NCBI RefSeq assembly: GCF_011044495.1
Contig: NZ_CP049143.1
Span: 3,348,001 to 3,412,000 of the forward strand
Direction: 5' to 3'
DNA length: 64,000 nt
Origin: Roseimicrobium sp. ORNL1
Lineage (GTDB): Bacteria > Verrucomicrobiota > Verrucomicrobiia > Verrucomicrobiales > Verrucomicrobiaceae
Part shown: piece by piece, positions 56,205 to 64,000 of the stretch
How positions within the stretch are numbered: position 1 is the first letter of the stretch
Layout of the letters: every line of letters begins with the position of its first letter
Notes under the pieces: model-generated
Database searches by the model: none
Seen by the model: the letters and a program-made list of their open reading frames with translations, nothing else
Told to the model about the DNA's origin: nothing
Translations under genes and position numbers: made by a program

Positions 56205-57603
56205 CGCTCCCGCCTCCGCGAATCCGCTGCCTGCGACTGTGCTTGCAGAATTGCAAGGCATCGTCGGCGCAGAGGCTGTGCTCACCGCGGATGAGGATCT
56301 CATCCCGTACAGCTTCGATGGCACAGCGGCGCTGAAGCACCGGCCGGCATGTGTCGTGTTTCCTCGCAGCACCGAGGAAGTGTCTGCTTGTGTGAAATTA
56401 GCGGCCCGGGTTGGCCGACCGGTCGTGACCCGTGGCAGTGGCACCGGCTTGAGCGGCGGCAGCGTGCCGTTGGGTGGCTGCATCGTGCTGTGCATGGTGA
56501 AGCTCGATCGCATCCTCGAGCTGGATCAAAAGAATCTCACCATGCGCGTGCAGTGTGGCGTGATCACGAAGGAGATCGATGATGCCGCCGGGAAACACGG
56601 GCTCTTCTATCCACCGGATCCGGGTTCGATGAAGATCAGCACCATTGGCGGGAATGTCGCGGAGAATAGCGGCGGCCTGCGTGGGCTGAAGTATGGCGTG
56701 ACGCGCGACTACATCATGGGCATGACTGTCGTCTTGCCAGATGGCGAGATTTCCCGCCTGGGAAACAAGTGCGTGAAGGATGTGGCGGGCTACTCGCTGA
56801 AGGATCTTTTCATCGGCAGTGAAGGCACGCTGGGCATCATCACAGAAGTCCTGCTCAAGCTTCTTCCGCGTCCGGCAGCGCGGCGCACGATGCTGGCCAT
56901 GTATGACTCCATGGAAGCGGCGGCGGAGACCGTGAGCGCCATCATCGCGGCACGCATCATTCCCTGCACATTGGAGTTTCTAGATCGCATGACGGTGCAG
57001 TGTGTGGAGGACTACGCGCGTATCGGTCTGCCCACGGATGTGGAGGCTCTCCTGCTGATGGAGACCGATGGTCATCCTGCTGCCGTGGAGGATGAAGCAT
57101 CGCGCATGATGGAGATCGCACGCACGCACGGCGCTCGCGAAGTGAAGATGGCTGCGGATGATGCCGAGGGTGCCCGTCTCGCGTCCGCGCGTCGCAATGC
57201 CTTCTCCGCACTCGCTCGGGTGAAACCCACCACCATCCTGGAGGATGTCACCGTGCCCCGCAGCGAACTGGCGCGCATGGTGAAGTTCATCAATGCCACC
57301 GCGGCGAAGCATCGCCTGCTCATCGGTACCTTTGGTCACATGGGCGATGGGAATCTGCATCCTACCTTCCTGACGAATGAGAAGGACACCGAGGAGATGC
57401 ATCGGGTGGAACTGGCGCTGCAGGAGATTGTCGATGAGACACTTGCAGTAGGCGGCACGGTCACGGGTGAGCACGGGGTAGGGCTGGCGAAGAAGGCCTT
57501 CCTCCGACAGCAGTTTGGCGATGTGAGCTATACACTGCTGCAAAAGGTAAAAAGGGCTCTGGACCCAAGCGGGCTCTTGAACCCGGGGAAGATTTTTGAT
57601 TAA
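56185..57603 (+). CDS. FAD-linked 2-hydroxy-acid oxidase subunit (GlcD-like)
   Basis: About 472 residues. A PCMH-type FAD-binding domain (VTRGSGTGLSGGSVPLGG) is followed by TIGGNVAENSGGLRGLKYGV and DYIMGMTVVLPDGE. The FAD-oxidase C-terminal domain ends with GTVTGEHGVGLAKKAFL and LDPSGLLNPGKIFD. These match the GlcD/lactate-dehydrogenase-like class that oxidises glycolate, lactate or related hydroxy acids with a partner iron-sulfur subunit. The ATG at 56185 is preferred over a GTG at 56173. The partner GlcF-like gene follows after two tiny genes. Confidence 0.9.
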   Translation: MATAVSSAPASANPLPATVLAELQGIVGAEAVLTADEDLIPYSFDGTAALKHRPACVVFPRSTEEVSACVKLAARVGRPVVTRGSGTGLSGGSVPLGGCIVLCMVKLDRILELDQKNLTMRVQCGVITKEIDDAAGKHGLFYPPDPGSMKISTIGGNVAENSGGLRGLKYGVTRDYIMGMTVVLPDGEISRLGNKCVKDVAGYSLKDLFIGSEGTLGIITEVLLKLLPRPAARRTMLAMYDSMEAAAETVSAIIAARIIPCTLEFLDRMTVQCVEDYARIGLPTDVEALLLMETDGHPAAVEDEASRMMEIARTHGAREVKMAADDAEGARLASARRNAFSALARVKPTTILEDVTVPRSELARMVKFINATAAKHRLLIGTFGHMGDGNLHPTFLTNEKDTEEMHRVELALQEIVDETLAVGGTVTGEHGVGLAKKAFLRQQFGDVSYTLLQKVKRALDPSGLLNPGKIFD

Positions 57604-57614
57604 GATGACTGCCC

Positions 57615-57752
57615 ATGAACCCGTCCAATGCACGCATCCTCATGATGGCTGGTCTTGCCGTGGTGTTGTTGCTCATCGTGTCCCTGGGTCTTGCCTGGCT
57701 CTTGTGGGGTGGTCTACCCAGCTTCGAAGTGAAAGGTTTTTGGTGGAACTGA
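57615..57752 (+). CDS. 45-residue single-pass membrane peptide between glcD and glcF
   Basis: The 45-codon ORF (ATG 57615, TGA 57752) encodes a short polar start, a hydrophobic helix (ILMMAGLAVVLLLIVSLGLA) and a tail PSFEVKGFWWN. It begins 11 bases after the GlcD stop and ends two bases before the next ORF. Similar size and shape to the following peptide, with an aromatic/acidic tail after a Pro. A membrane anchor for the oxidase complex is a reasonable inference. It is too small to show family membership. Confidence 0.6.
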   Translation: MNPSNARILMMAGLAVVLLLIVSLGLAWLLWGGLPSFEVKGFWWN

Positions 57753-57754
57753 TC

Positions 57755-57892
57755 ATGAACTCGCGTCTTCTCCTCGTTGTTGGATTGTGCCTGGTGGCGG
57801 TGTTGTTCTGCGCTCTTGGAGCCGGGGTGCTGGCTACACGCGCGCCGGGAGTCACGCCGGAGTTTCAGGTGTTTGCCGTGGATATCGAATGA
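57755..57892 (+). CDS. Second 45-residue single-pass membrane peptide
   Basis: The ORF (ATG 57755, TGA 57892) encodes MNSRLLLVVGLCLVAVLFCA, then a short tail containing TRAPGVTPEFQVFAVDIE. It is the same length as the preceding peptide, and both share a PxF(E/Q)V tail pattern (PSFEVKGF and PEFQVFAV), suggesting tandem duplication. The stop overlaps the GlcF start by ATGA, so translation is coupled. It probably helps attach the oxidase to the membrane. Confidence 0.65.
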   Translation: MNSRLLLVVGLCLVAVLFCALGAGVLATRAPGVTPEFQVFAVDIE

Positions 57893-59232
57893 GTGCGGAA
57901 CAGGCGGGGACACAGCAGCGGGCTGGGAAGCTATTGCTCAAGGAACTGGATTACTCCGTCCTGCAGCAGTGCATGCACTGTGGCATGTGCCTGCCCACAT
58001 GTCCCACGTACATGGAGACGAAGCGCGAGCGGAACAGTCCGCGCGGTCGCATCTCCCTCATGCGTGCTATTGCCGATGATGAAGCGACGGTCAGCAAATC
58101 CTTCGCGGATGAGATGTACTACTGCCTGGGCTGCCTGGCCTGCCAGACAGCGTGTCCGGCTGGGGTGAACTACGTGGAGCTCTTCGAGACTGCACGTGCG
58201 GACATCGAGAACACCGGCGCTGCAGGCCACGGTCAGCGCGACTTCTGGCGCTGGCTAACTCTGGAGGTGCTCTTCATGAAGCCGCGGCTCTTGCGCTTTG
58301 TGGGCATGCTCATGCGCTGGTATCAGCAGAGCGGGGCAGAGACTTTTGTGCGGAAGTTCGGACTCACCCGACTGGCTCCCAAGAGCCTGCGTGATCTGGA
58401 ACCGCAATCACCACGCATCGCGCCGGAGTTTTCTGATGCCATCATCAACACGGTCGAGCTGCCGCAGGGCACGCGCCGCTATCGCGTGGGCATGCTCACC
58501 GGCTGCATGCAGGATCTGGTCTTTCCCGATGTCAACCGTGCCACGGTGGATGTGCTGCTGGCCAATGGATGCGAAGTGGTGACGCCTCGTGTGCAATCCT
58601 GCTGCGGCTCACTCCACGGACACAACGGCGCCACGCATCTGGCGAAGGAACTCGCGAGACGTCAGCTCGATACATTCGAGATAGAGTCGCTCGATGCCAT
58701 CATCACCAATGCAGGAGGCTGTGGTTCGCATCTCAAGCATTACGGTCACCTGCTGCACGATGATCCTGACTATGCCGCGCGTGCTGCCTTGTGGGACACG
58801 AAAGTGAAAGACATCCACGAGTGGTTGGTACAGATCGGCTTCCGCAAGCCGCAGGCCGGGGTGGAGATTCCGGAAGTCACGTACCATGAATCCTGCCATC
58901 TGTGCCATGGGCAGAAGGTGGTGAGCCAGCCGCGCGCAGTGCTCAATGCCATTCCCGGCTTGAAGGTAGTGGAACTGCCGGAGAGCAACTGGTGCTGCGG
59001 CAGTGCCGGCATCTACAACATCACCCAGCCGGAGCAATCCGCGAAGTTGCTGGAGCGCAAGCTGGACAACATCGCGCAGACCGGCGCATGCGCAGTGGCG
59101 ACGTCTAATCCTGGCTGTCACTTGCAGATCGCTTACGGGTTGAAGAATCGCGTGCAGGCCATGTGCCGGACCGTGACACAGCCGGTGACGTTGCTGGCGG
59201 AGGCGTATCGGCGGGAGAGTCCGCCTCAGTGA
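57889..59232 (+). CDS. Iron-sulfur subunit of a 2-hydroxy-acid oxidase (GlcF-like)
   Basis: About 447 residues from the ATG at 57889. Two 4Fe-4S ferredoxin motifs occur early (CMHCGMCLPTCP and CLGCLACQTACP). Two CCG domains follow (QSCCGSLHGHNGATHL and NWCCGSAGIYN), as in glycolate oxidase GlcF and heterodisulfide reductase D. It should transfer electrons from the GlcD-like flavin to membrane quinones. A longer frame from 57787 overlaps the peptide gene and is rejected. Last gene of the operon. Confidence 0.92.
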   Translation: MSAEQAGTQQRAGKLLLKELDYSVLQQCMHCGMCLPTCPTYMETKRERNSPRGRISLMRAIADDEATVSKSFADEMYYCLGCLACQTACPAGVNYVELFETARADIENTGAAGHGQRDFWRWLTLEVLFMKPRLLRFVGMLMRWYQQSGAETFVRKFGLTRLAPKSLRDLEPQSPRIAPEFSDAIINTVELPQGTRRYRVGMLTGCMQDLVFPDVNRATVDVLLANGCEVVTPRVQSCCGSLHGHNGATHLAKELARRQLDTFEIESLDAIITNAGGCGSHLKHYGHLLHDDPDYAARAALWDTKVKDIHEWLVQIGFRKPQAGVEIPEVTYHESCHLCHGQKVVSQPRAVLNAIPGLKVVELPESNWCCGSAGIYNITQPEQSAKLLERKLDNIAQTGACAVATSNPGCHLQIAYGLKNRVQAMCRTVTQPVTLLAEAYRRESPPQ

Positions 59233-59235
59233 AGC

Positions 59236-59258
59236 AACCACACAGGGGCTGTGCGGTT
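59236..59258 (+). terminator. Weak hairpin after the glcF-like gene
   Basis: AACCACACAG (59236-59245) and CTGTGCGGTT (59249-59258) pair at nine of ten positions around a three-base loop, four bases after the stop codon. No T-run follows, so this may be a weak or factor-dependent end of the operon. Confidence 0.4.
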
Positions 59259-59295
59259 ATCAATAGTTCGGTCAACCATCAAACCCACTCGTTCC

Positions 59296-59583
59296 ATGAA
59301 AGTCAGATTACGCAACACTGTCCTCGCCGCCACTGCAGGCATTATCTTGATGAGCGGTTGTCGGGAGTCTGCTCGTGATTCCGTCCTTGTCGATGGTCTC
59401 CCTGCTGCCGCATGGGAATACAAAGTCATTGAAAGTGACTACGGAAACAAGATGGAGGCGGAGCTGAATAGATTAGCCAAGGAAGGCTGGTTTGTGATTG
59501 GCTTTGTGGACCACGCAAATCCAAATGATCACCACGCGGCTGCGTTGCTCAAACGACCCATCCATGAAGCCAAGAACCCCTAG
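59296..59583 (+). CDS. Small lipoprotein, DUF4177-like
   Basis: The 95-residue product begins MKVRLRNTVLAATAGIILMS, with lipobox MSGC. WEYKVIES and LNRLAKEGWFVIGFVD then LLKRP resemble the small DUF4177 pattern (YKVVxxxxxxxxxxLNxLGxEGWELVxV). The function of that family is unknown. The ATG at 59296 gives the signal peptide; an upstream ATG at 59251 adds unrelated residues. Confidence 0.65.
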   Translation: MKVRLRNTVLAATAGIILMSGCRESARDSVLVDGLPAAAWEYKVIESDYGNKMEAELNRLAKEGWFVIGFVDHANPNDHHAAALLKRPIHEAKNP

Positions 59584-59695
59584 CATTTCTGGTGGGGATG
59601 CACGCAACGGTTCATATGGCACCTGTTGTGTCTTCAACATTCTGGCTCGCCTCGCCGTTCCTTAGCGCGCTATTATTCTGCACATCTCCTGTGCA

Positions 59696-60058
59696 ATGAA
59701 CGCGCAACAAATCAGCAACGAAGACCGCGCTCGAGTTGCACTCGTTGCCGATGGGCTTCGTCGCAAGGCTCCGCAGGCGGAGATTACAGATGCTCTTGTT
59801 AAGAGCGGTCTGTCCGCTTCGGTCGCTTCGGACTTCTGTGCCACTGTCACCCATGGACTTCGTGCAGGCGTCACCGCTGGCGCTACTAGCGGGGCGTCGG
59901 CCGGACAGTATTCCGGCAGCGAACCAGCCATCTGGCGGGCTGCCTTCGACGAAGGGCGGCGTCAGTTTGCTGGCGCTGTTCGAGGCGCTTGGTTTCAGCG
60001 CCTGCGGTGGCTGCTCATCCCGTTAGCAGCTCTCTTCATCTGGCTCTTCTTGCGATGA
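59696..60058 (+). CDS. Hypothetical protein with C-terminal membrane anchor
   Basis: The 120-residue protein is mostly soluble with a Gly/Ala/Ser-rich centre (AGVTAGATSGASAGQYSG) and ends in a hydrophobic helix (WLLIPLAALFIWLFLR), so it looks tail-anchored. The N-terminal part may form two helices (RARVALVADGLRRKAPQAEI and VKSGLSASVASDFCATVTHG). No known family is recognised. Confidence 0.5.
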   Translation: MNAQQISNEDRARVALVADGLRRKAPQAEITDALVKSGLSASVASDFCATVTHGLRAGVTAGATSGASAGQYSGSEPAIWRAAFDEGRRQFAGAVRGAWFQRLRWLLIPLAALFIWLFLR

Positions 60059-60137
60059 ACCCAAAGTTCGTCCAACCATGCGCTGCAGTTGACGGCCTTC
60101 GTGGTCGCTTGGCTTGGGATTGTTGATTGCACCTTGC

Positions 60138-61559
60138 CTACAGCCCCACCGACCGCTGTGCCTGCTTCACCACCTGGATGAATTTCGCCTGTTCGCCCTT
60201 CGGGTCCTCACCGCGGTTTCGTTCGGCGAGATCGAGCACGAGTTTGTAGTTCAGGCTGCCGGTATTTTCGGTGCCTTGCAGCAGAAGGCTCCAGCCCACC
60301 ATGGCGGTTTCAAAGACAAAGTCTTCGCGGGCATCCTGCCAGCCGGTACCGCGGTCCACAATCTTCTCATGCGGGCTTTGCGCGCCACGCGGCTGCTCAA
60401 GCGTGATGGTGCCGACAGTAATTGGACGATCTGGAGATGGGTTGAAATTGCGGTTGGGCACAATCTCATACCAGGCGAAGCGCGCGGCCTGCGTACTGCC
60501 AGGGGAGGGCGGCATGTGCCTTTCACCCACGAGGCGGTAGCCTTGCACGTGGAAGGGGTCAAACTTCACGACCAGCTTGTAATCCTGCTCCTGATTCTGG
60601 ATGCCGTTCTGTTCGATGGGCAGCAGCGTGACCACGCGCATGAGGCGGCGGCTCGGATCCCAAGGGCAGGAGGCGATTTCCGGTTTGCAGGAGTCCAGGA
60701 CCAAGGCGGGCTGGGGTTCCGGCTTGCGCTGAGGTTCCGGCTTCACATTGGCCGGCATCGGCGAGGCCAGCACCACACCGGCGAATTCGCGTGGCATGGG
60801 AGGGATGCGCAGCAGCTTCGGCGTGATCATCACACGGGACTCGGTGGAAGACGCCGTGGTGGCAAAACCCTTGAGCGAAGACGCGCCGCCGGATGCGGGT
60901 GCCGCAGGAGCTGGAGCGGACTCGGCGCGCTCCACCACACTCGCGACAGCCACAATCGATTTCGAAGGCGTGCTCGGGCGGTTGGAGCCTGAAATCTGGG
61001 CGGAAGCAATCGCCGGCACCTGTGCGGGTGCCACGGGCAGAGGCTCTGCGGGAGCTTCAGCCACGACCGTGCCGGAGACGGCTGGATGTACGGAGGGCTG
61101 ATCGATCAGGTCCTTCAGGGACGAACCATTGCCAGCGAGGAAGCCGCCGTTGAATGAAGTGGCAGTCTTTTGCCCCATCACGAAGGCGCCCACGGTGAGC
61201 GCGGCTGCTGCGGCATACTTGAAGACGGTCCAGCCAACGCTGGCTGCCGGCCTGGCGTAGGGCACGCGAGACTGTGGGGGACGGAAAGGAACCACACGCC
61301 GCGATTGAGTAGCGGGTGCTGGCGCTGCGACTGCCTGGCCCATGGCGAGCACGGTTTCACGCTGGCGGGGATGAAGCGCGCGCAAGGGAATAGCAGGGGC
61401 TTGCTCGAGTGCAGTCAACATGGTCTGGATGCGCTCCAGTTCGGCGCGTGCCTCGGGCGATTGGTCGAGGTACTGGCGCACCTGTGCCGCTTCCTTGGGC
61501 GGTAGCTCACCCAGCGCGTAGGCGGTGAGGTCAGGTGGATTGAAGTCTTGGGAGTTCAT
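60138..61559 (-). CDS. Membrane anti-sigma-like protein with a YfbK-type C-terminal domain
   Basis: The 473-residue protein has an N-terminal zf-HC2-like anti-sigma start (DLTAYALGELPPKEAAQVRQ then YLDQSPEARAELERI), a membrane helix at about 109-129, and a long Pro/Ala spacer. The C-terminal domain (LVVKFDPFHVQGYRLVGERH, then ARFAWYEIVPN) resembles the region that follows the vWA domain in YfbK-like proteins. No vWA domain with a DxSxS motif is present. It directly follows the ECF sigma gene (30-base gap), so it is probably its membrane regulator. Confidence 0.7.
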   Translation of the reverse strand: MNSQDFNPPDLTAYALGELPPKEAAQVRQYLDQSPEARAELERIQTMLTALEQAPAIPLRALHPRQRETVLAMGQAVAAPAPATQSRRVVPFRPPQSRVPYARPAASVGWTVFKYAAAAALTVGAFVMGQKTATSFNGGFLAGNGSSLKDLIDQPSVHPAVSGTVVAEAPAEPLPVAPAQVPAIASAQISGSNRPSTPSKSIVAVASVVERAESAPAPAAPASGGASSLKGFATTASSTESRVMITPKLLRIPPMPREFAGVVLASPMPANVKPEPQRKPEPQPALVLDSCKPEIASCPWDPSRRLMRVVTLLPIEQNGIQNQEQDYKLVVKFDPFHVQGYRLVGERHMPPSPGSTQAARFAWYEIVPNRNFNPSPDRPITVGTITLEQPRGAQSPHEKIVDRGTGWQDAREDFVFETAMVGWSLLLQGTENTGSLNYKLVLDLAERNRGEDPKGEQAKFIQVVKQAQRSVGL

Positions 61560-61589
61560 GACGGGAATTGAGGTTTCGGGGGAGAACGG

Positions 61590-62138
61590 TCAATGCTCGG
61601 CCAGCGCGTGGTTCATGAGCTTGCGAAGGCGCTTGATGGCGGTGTGTAGGAGGAAGCCCACATTGGTGACGCTGAGGCCGGTGATGCTGGAGATTTCCTT
61701 GTAGCTGAGACCGTGTTGGAATTTGAGGCGAAGAACTTCTTTTTGATTGGGAGGGAGTTGCTCCATCGTGGCCCAGACGTGCTCGAGCATTTCCTCGCGG
61801 CTTGCGTCGTCGCTGGGATCGGGCTGCCATTCATCGAGCCAGTCGAGCGTATCCTGGTCGTCGGTGAAGCTGAGGCGGTGCTCCTTGCGGAGGACGTCGA
61901 GGCACCGGTTGCGGCAGACGGCGTAGAGCCACGCCTTGAGGTTCTCCCGCACGCGGTCTGGCTCAGCAAGGTAGAGCTTGAGAAAGGTGTCCTGCACCAC
62001 ATCACGGGCACGGCTTTCATCGCCCCCCAGGATGCTGGTGGCATACCCAATGAGATTGCTCTCAAACTGTGCGAGGGCCTCCCGCACCAACGTTCCGGCC
62101 GGGTCGCTTGACTGTGATGGCATGGGTGCATTGCTCAT
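61590..62138 (-). CDS. ECF-type RNA polymerase sigma factor
   Basis: The 182-residue sigma-70 family protein has region 2 (ESRARDVVQDTFLKLYLAEP then LKAWLYAVCRNRCLDVLRKE) and region 4 (MEQLPPNQKEVLRLKFQHGL, then SYKEISSITGLSVTNVGFLL). The sizes fit a typical ECF factor. The following gene encodes a putative anti-sigma regulator on the same strand. Its target promoters cannot be identified from the window. Confidence 0.95.
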   Translation of the reverse strand: MSNAPMPSQSSDPAGTLVREALAQFESNLIGYATSILGGDESRARDVVQDTFLKLYLAEPDRVRENLKAWLYAVCRNRCLDVLRKEHRLSFTDDQDTLDWLDEWQPDPSDDASREEMLEHVWATMEQLPPNQKEVLRLKFQHGLSYKEISSITGLSVTNVGFLLHTAIKRLRKLMNHALAEH

Positions 62139-62268
62139 CTCAGAAACGATTTTCCGGGATTTCTATTAGGAGAACCTATGCAATTCGTTGCACAAGAAGG
62201 AGGCAACCCAATATCTGCGGTGCGGAGGGCGGCGGCAAGGTTTTTTGCGGCCGGAGATGCGGGCAGCC

Positions 62269-62460
62269 TCAGTTCTCTCCGGCCAGGCCATCGCGCCAGC
62301 CTTCACGATGCTCTGAGATCCACTCGGTGAGTGCTCTCTCAAAGCCAATGTCTTCCTGGGCCTTCGCGCTCTCAATCCATTTATGTTTCAGGATCTCTTC
62401 ACGCTCAGCCAGAAACTGCTCATAGAACTTAGCCGGGTCAATGGGGGATTGGCTCGTCAT
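62269..62460 (-). CDS. Small conserved hypothetical protein
   Basis: About 63 residues from the ATG at 62460. It contains FYEQFLAEREEILKHKWIES, EDIGFERALTEWISEHREGW and ends LAGEN. I recall short proteins of this pattern being common in Planctomycetes and Verrucomicrobia. It lies 41 bases after the stop of the propeller gene. Longer frames to 62520 add unlikely residues. A soluble helical protein of unknown role. Confidence 0.6.
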   Translation of the reverse strand: MTSQSPIDPAKFYEQFLAEREEILKHKWIESAKAQEDIGFERALTEWISEHREGWRDGLAGEN

Positions 62461-62500
62461 GGGTTCCCGCATTGTGACAGATTTGACACTGCGAGACGAT

Positions 62501-63976
62501 CTATTTTTCGGGAATTTCATTGAGGGTGTAATACGCCACTGGGTGCAGCAGCGGCTGTCCCGAAGGTGACTTCACGCCATCCAGGTGAAGCTCGTGGATG
62601 TGCCCCTTTGTCAGGGGGGAGAGGCGCAGGCGCACGGACTTGCCGTTCTTCGCCACTTCGGCGGCGATGATCTTCGGCAGGACCTCGTCCACCTCCGGGC
62701 TGCCGTACTCTGCCTGGTAGATGTAGGTGAAGGCGCGCAGGCTGTAGCTGGCGGGGTCTCTTGCAGTGGCGGGATCCACCGGCTCGGTGAAGGTCAGCTC
62801 GAAGCCATCCGGTTTGGCGCGCATCTCGTGAATCTCAAAGGGCACCTTGCCGGTCCATTCCAGCTTCTCGAAGTCATAGGGCTTGCCGCCACGCGCACCC
62901 CAGCCGCGGTCCGAGCCTCCCACGAAGAGCTGGCCTTCGCTGTCCATGCGACCGCCAATGAGTCCGGACAGGAAGCCTGAGCGGAAGGGGATGACCGCGC
63001 CCTGCTTCACGCCATTCACGGTCTCAAGGAAGACGCGTGAGACATTCGAGTGGGACTGGTCCGCCACGAAGAGCTGCTTCTGGAAGGGGCCGAACTTGCC
63101 CTTGGACTCGTCGCACACGATGAAGCTGGAGGAGTTGCCAATCTTCCCGTGCACCATGTACACCGCTGGCGGGACCAGTTCCTTGATGCGGGTGCGCTCA
63201 GTCACCATGCGGCTCTTGTCATTGGGCTCCACGGGCTTCTTGAGCGAAGTCTTCTCATACCAGCGGAAGCCGCCGGGGTGTCCCTGGAAGGTTCCGGGTA
63301 CGAGGTGCTGCAAGGTACAGGAGCCGTGCCACGGGCCCTGGTTGTCGGTGTAGTACACCTCGCCATCCGCGTCGAATCCCATGCCGCCGGGCGAACGGAT
63401 GCCGCTGCAGGTGGGGATGACCTTGCCCTCGGGCGTGACGCGCAGAGCCCAGCCGCGGAAGTCGATGTTGCTGTTGAAGGAGCCGGTGAGGCAGAGCGTG
63501 ACCCAGAGGTTGTTCTCCTTGTCGAAGCGGGAGCCGATGGCGTACTCGTGGTAGTCGCCGCTCACGCCCCAGCCATCGCTCACGGGTTCAAAGATGTCCG
63601 CGCGTCCGTCGCCGTCCTGATCCTTGAGACGCACGATCTCATAGCGGATGGTGGCGTACAGCCAGCCGTCCTTCCACGCGAGGCCCAGGACTTCATGCAG
63701 GCCGGAGGCGAAGAGCTGGAACTTGATCTTGCTGGGGTCTGCCTCACGCGCGTGGTCCACCACCCAGATCTCCCCACGACGCGTGCCCAGGGCCAGCTTG
63801 CCATCCGGCAGCAGCTCGATAGAGCCCACCTCCATGGCGGTCTCCCTGGGTGTATCATAAGTGGTGATTTTGTAATAGTCAGACTCCTTCGGTGGCTCGG
63901 CTGCGCGGAGAGTGGCAGTGGAAGCAGCAAAACCGAGCATGGCTGGAAGAAGCAGGGCTGCGGAGCGGAAGTTCAT
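62501..63976 (-). CDS. Secreted propeller protein (soluble glucose-dehydrogenase-like)
   Basis: The 491-residue protein has a signal peptide (AALLLPAMLGFAASTATL). A beta-propeller follows, with MEVGSIELLPDGKLALGTRR, LGLAWKDGWLYATIRYEIVR, DGDGRADIFEPVSD and SPGGMGFDADGEVYYTDNQG. It resembles the PVC-type glucose/sorbosone dehydrogenase-like propellers. The C-terminal part ends with HIHELHLDGVKSPSGQPLLH and YYTLNEIPEK, typical of members fused to haem proteins, but no CxxCH motif is present here. The substrate is unknown. The gene begins close to the right edge. Confidence 0.82.
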   Translation of the reverse strand: MNFRSAALLLPAMLGFAASTATLRAAEPPKESDYYKITTYDTPRETAMEVGSIELLPDGKLALGTRRGEIWVVDHAREADPSKIKFQLFASGLHEVLGLAWKDGWLYATIRYEIVRLKDQDGDGRADIFEPVSDGWGVSGDYHEYAIGSRFDKENNLWVTLCLTGSFNSNIDFRGWALRVTPEGKVIPTCSGIRSPGGMGFDADGEVYYTDNQGPWHGSCTLQHLVPGTFQGHPGGFRWYEKTSLKKPVEPNDKSRMVTERTRIKELVPPAVYMVHGKIGNSSSFIVCDESKGKFGPFQKQLFVADQSHSNVSRVFLETVNGVKQGAVIPFRSGFLSGLIGGRMDSEGQLFVGGSDRGWGARGGKPYDFEKLEWTGKVPFEIHEMRAKPDGFELTFTEPVDPATARDPASYSLRAFTYIYQAEYGSPEVDEVLPKIIAAEVAKNGKSVRLRLSPLTKGHIHELHLDGVKSPSGQPLLHPVAYYTLNEIPEK

Positions 63977-64000
63977 GGGAATCGAAAAGGGAAAGGGCAG

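Overview
The window looks like chromosomal DNA of a Verrucomicrobiota bacterium (GC-rich, about 60%). I infer this from the gene families, not from a marker gene. It carries repeated pairs of planctomycete/verrucomicrobial cytochrome proteins (PSCyt1-DUF1549-DUF1553) with DUF1501 proteins, a type I sulfatase, a PknB-like kinase with an extracytoplasmic sensor-like domain, and several large secreted proteins built from propellers, SGNH domains and HEAT repeats. I saw no rRNA, tRNA, CRISPR array, transposase or integrase.

Layout. 0-1.5 kb: end of a DUF1501 gene coupled to a GspG-like protein. 1.8-6.3 kb: Ser/Thr kinase, then leuA preceded by a likely leucine leader peptide. 6.3-6.7 kb: a convergent gap rich in strong inverted repeats. 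6.7-11.2 kb (minus strand): a lipoprotein/coiled-coil membrane protein pair, a dihydrolipoamide acyltransferase (E2), and a WD40 protein with a haem domain. 11.3-22.2 kb (all minus strand): an island of small, mostly unrecognised genes, with a Tat-exported pyruvyl-transferase-like protein, an L7/L12-like protein, a frameshifted SMI1/KNR4-like gene, a DHFR-like gene plus a decayed second copy, a GH-like secreted protein and a PLD-like protein. Several boundaries here carry integron attC-like core sites. 22.4-29.8 kb: a giant SGNH/propeller/HEAT/azurin fusion and an inverse-autotransporter-like beta-helix protein, both ended by strong terminators.

29.9-33.8 kb: DUF486 membrane protein, a second copy of the lipoprotein/coiled-coil pair, a conserved hypothetical and an SGNH hydrolase. 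34-49 kb: three PSCyt1-DUF1549-DUF1553/DUF1501 pairs around a sulfatase, probably a polysaccharide-related envelope or secretion system. 49-51 kb: a secreted hypothetical, a pentapeptide-repeat protein and a divergent AraC-type regulator. 51.2-59.2 kb: a tightly packed plus-strand operon (xylose-isomerase-like protein, class I aldolase, Gfo/Idh/MocA dehydrogenase, ABC ATPase, PfkB kinase, GlcD, two tandem 45-residue membrane peptides, GlcF). A perfect 10-bp inverted repeat lies in the AraC/operon divergent region. I read this as an isomerase-kinase-aldolase sugar pathway with a 2-hydroxy-acid oxidase; the substrate is unknown. 59.2-64 kb: small proteins, an ECF sigma factor with a membrane anti-sigma-like protein, and a secreted propeller protein.

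The items most worth a second look are the leuA leader, the duplicated lipoprotein/coiled-coil module, the peptides between glcD and glcF in a putative sugar operon, the attC-like sites with the DHFR fossil, and the structured convergent gap after leuA.
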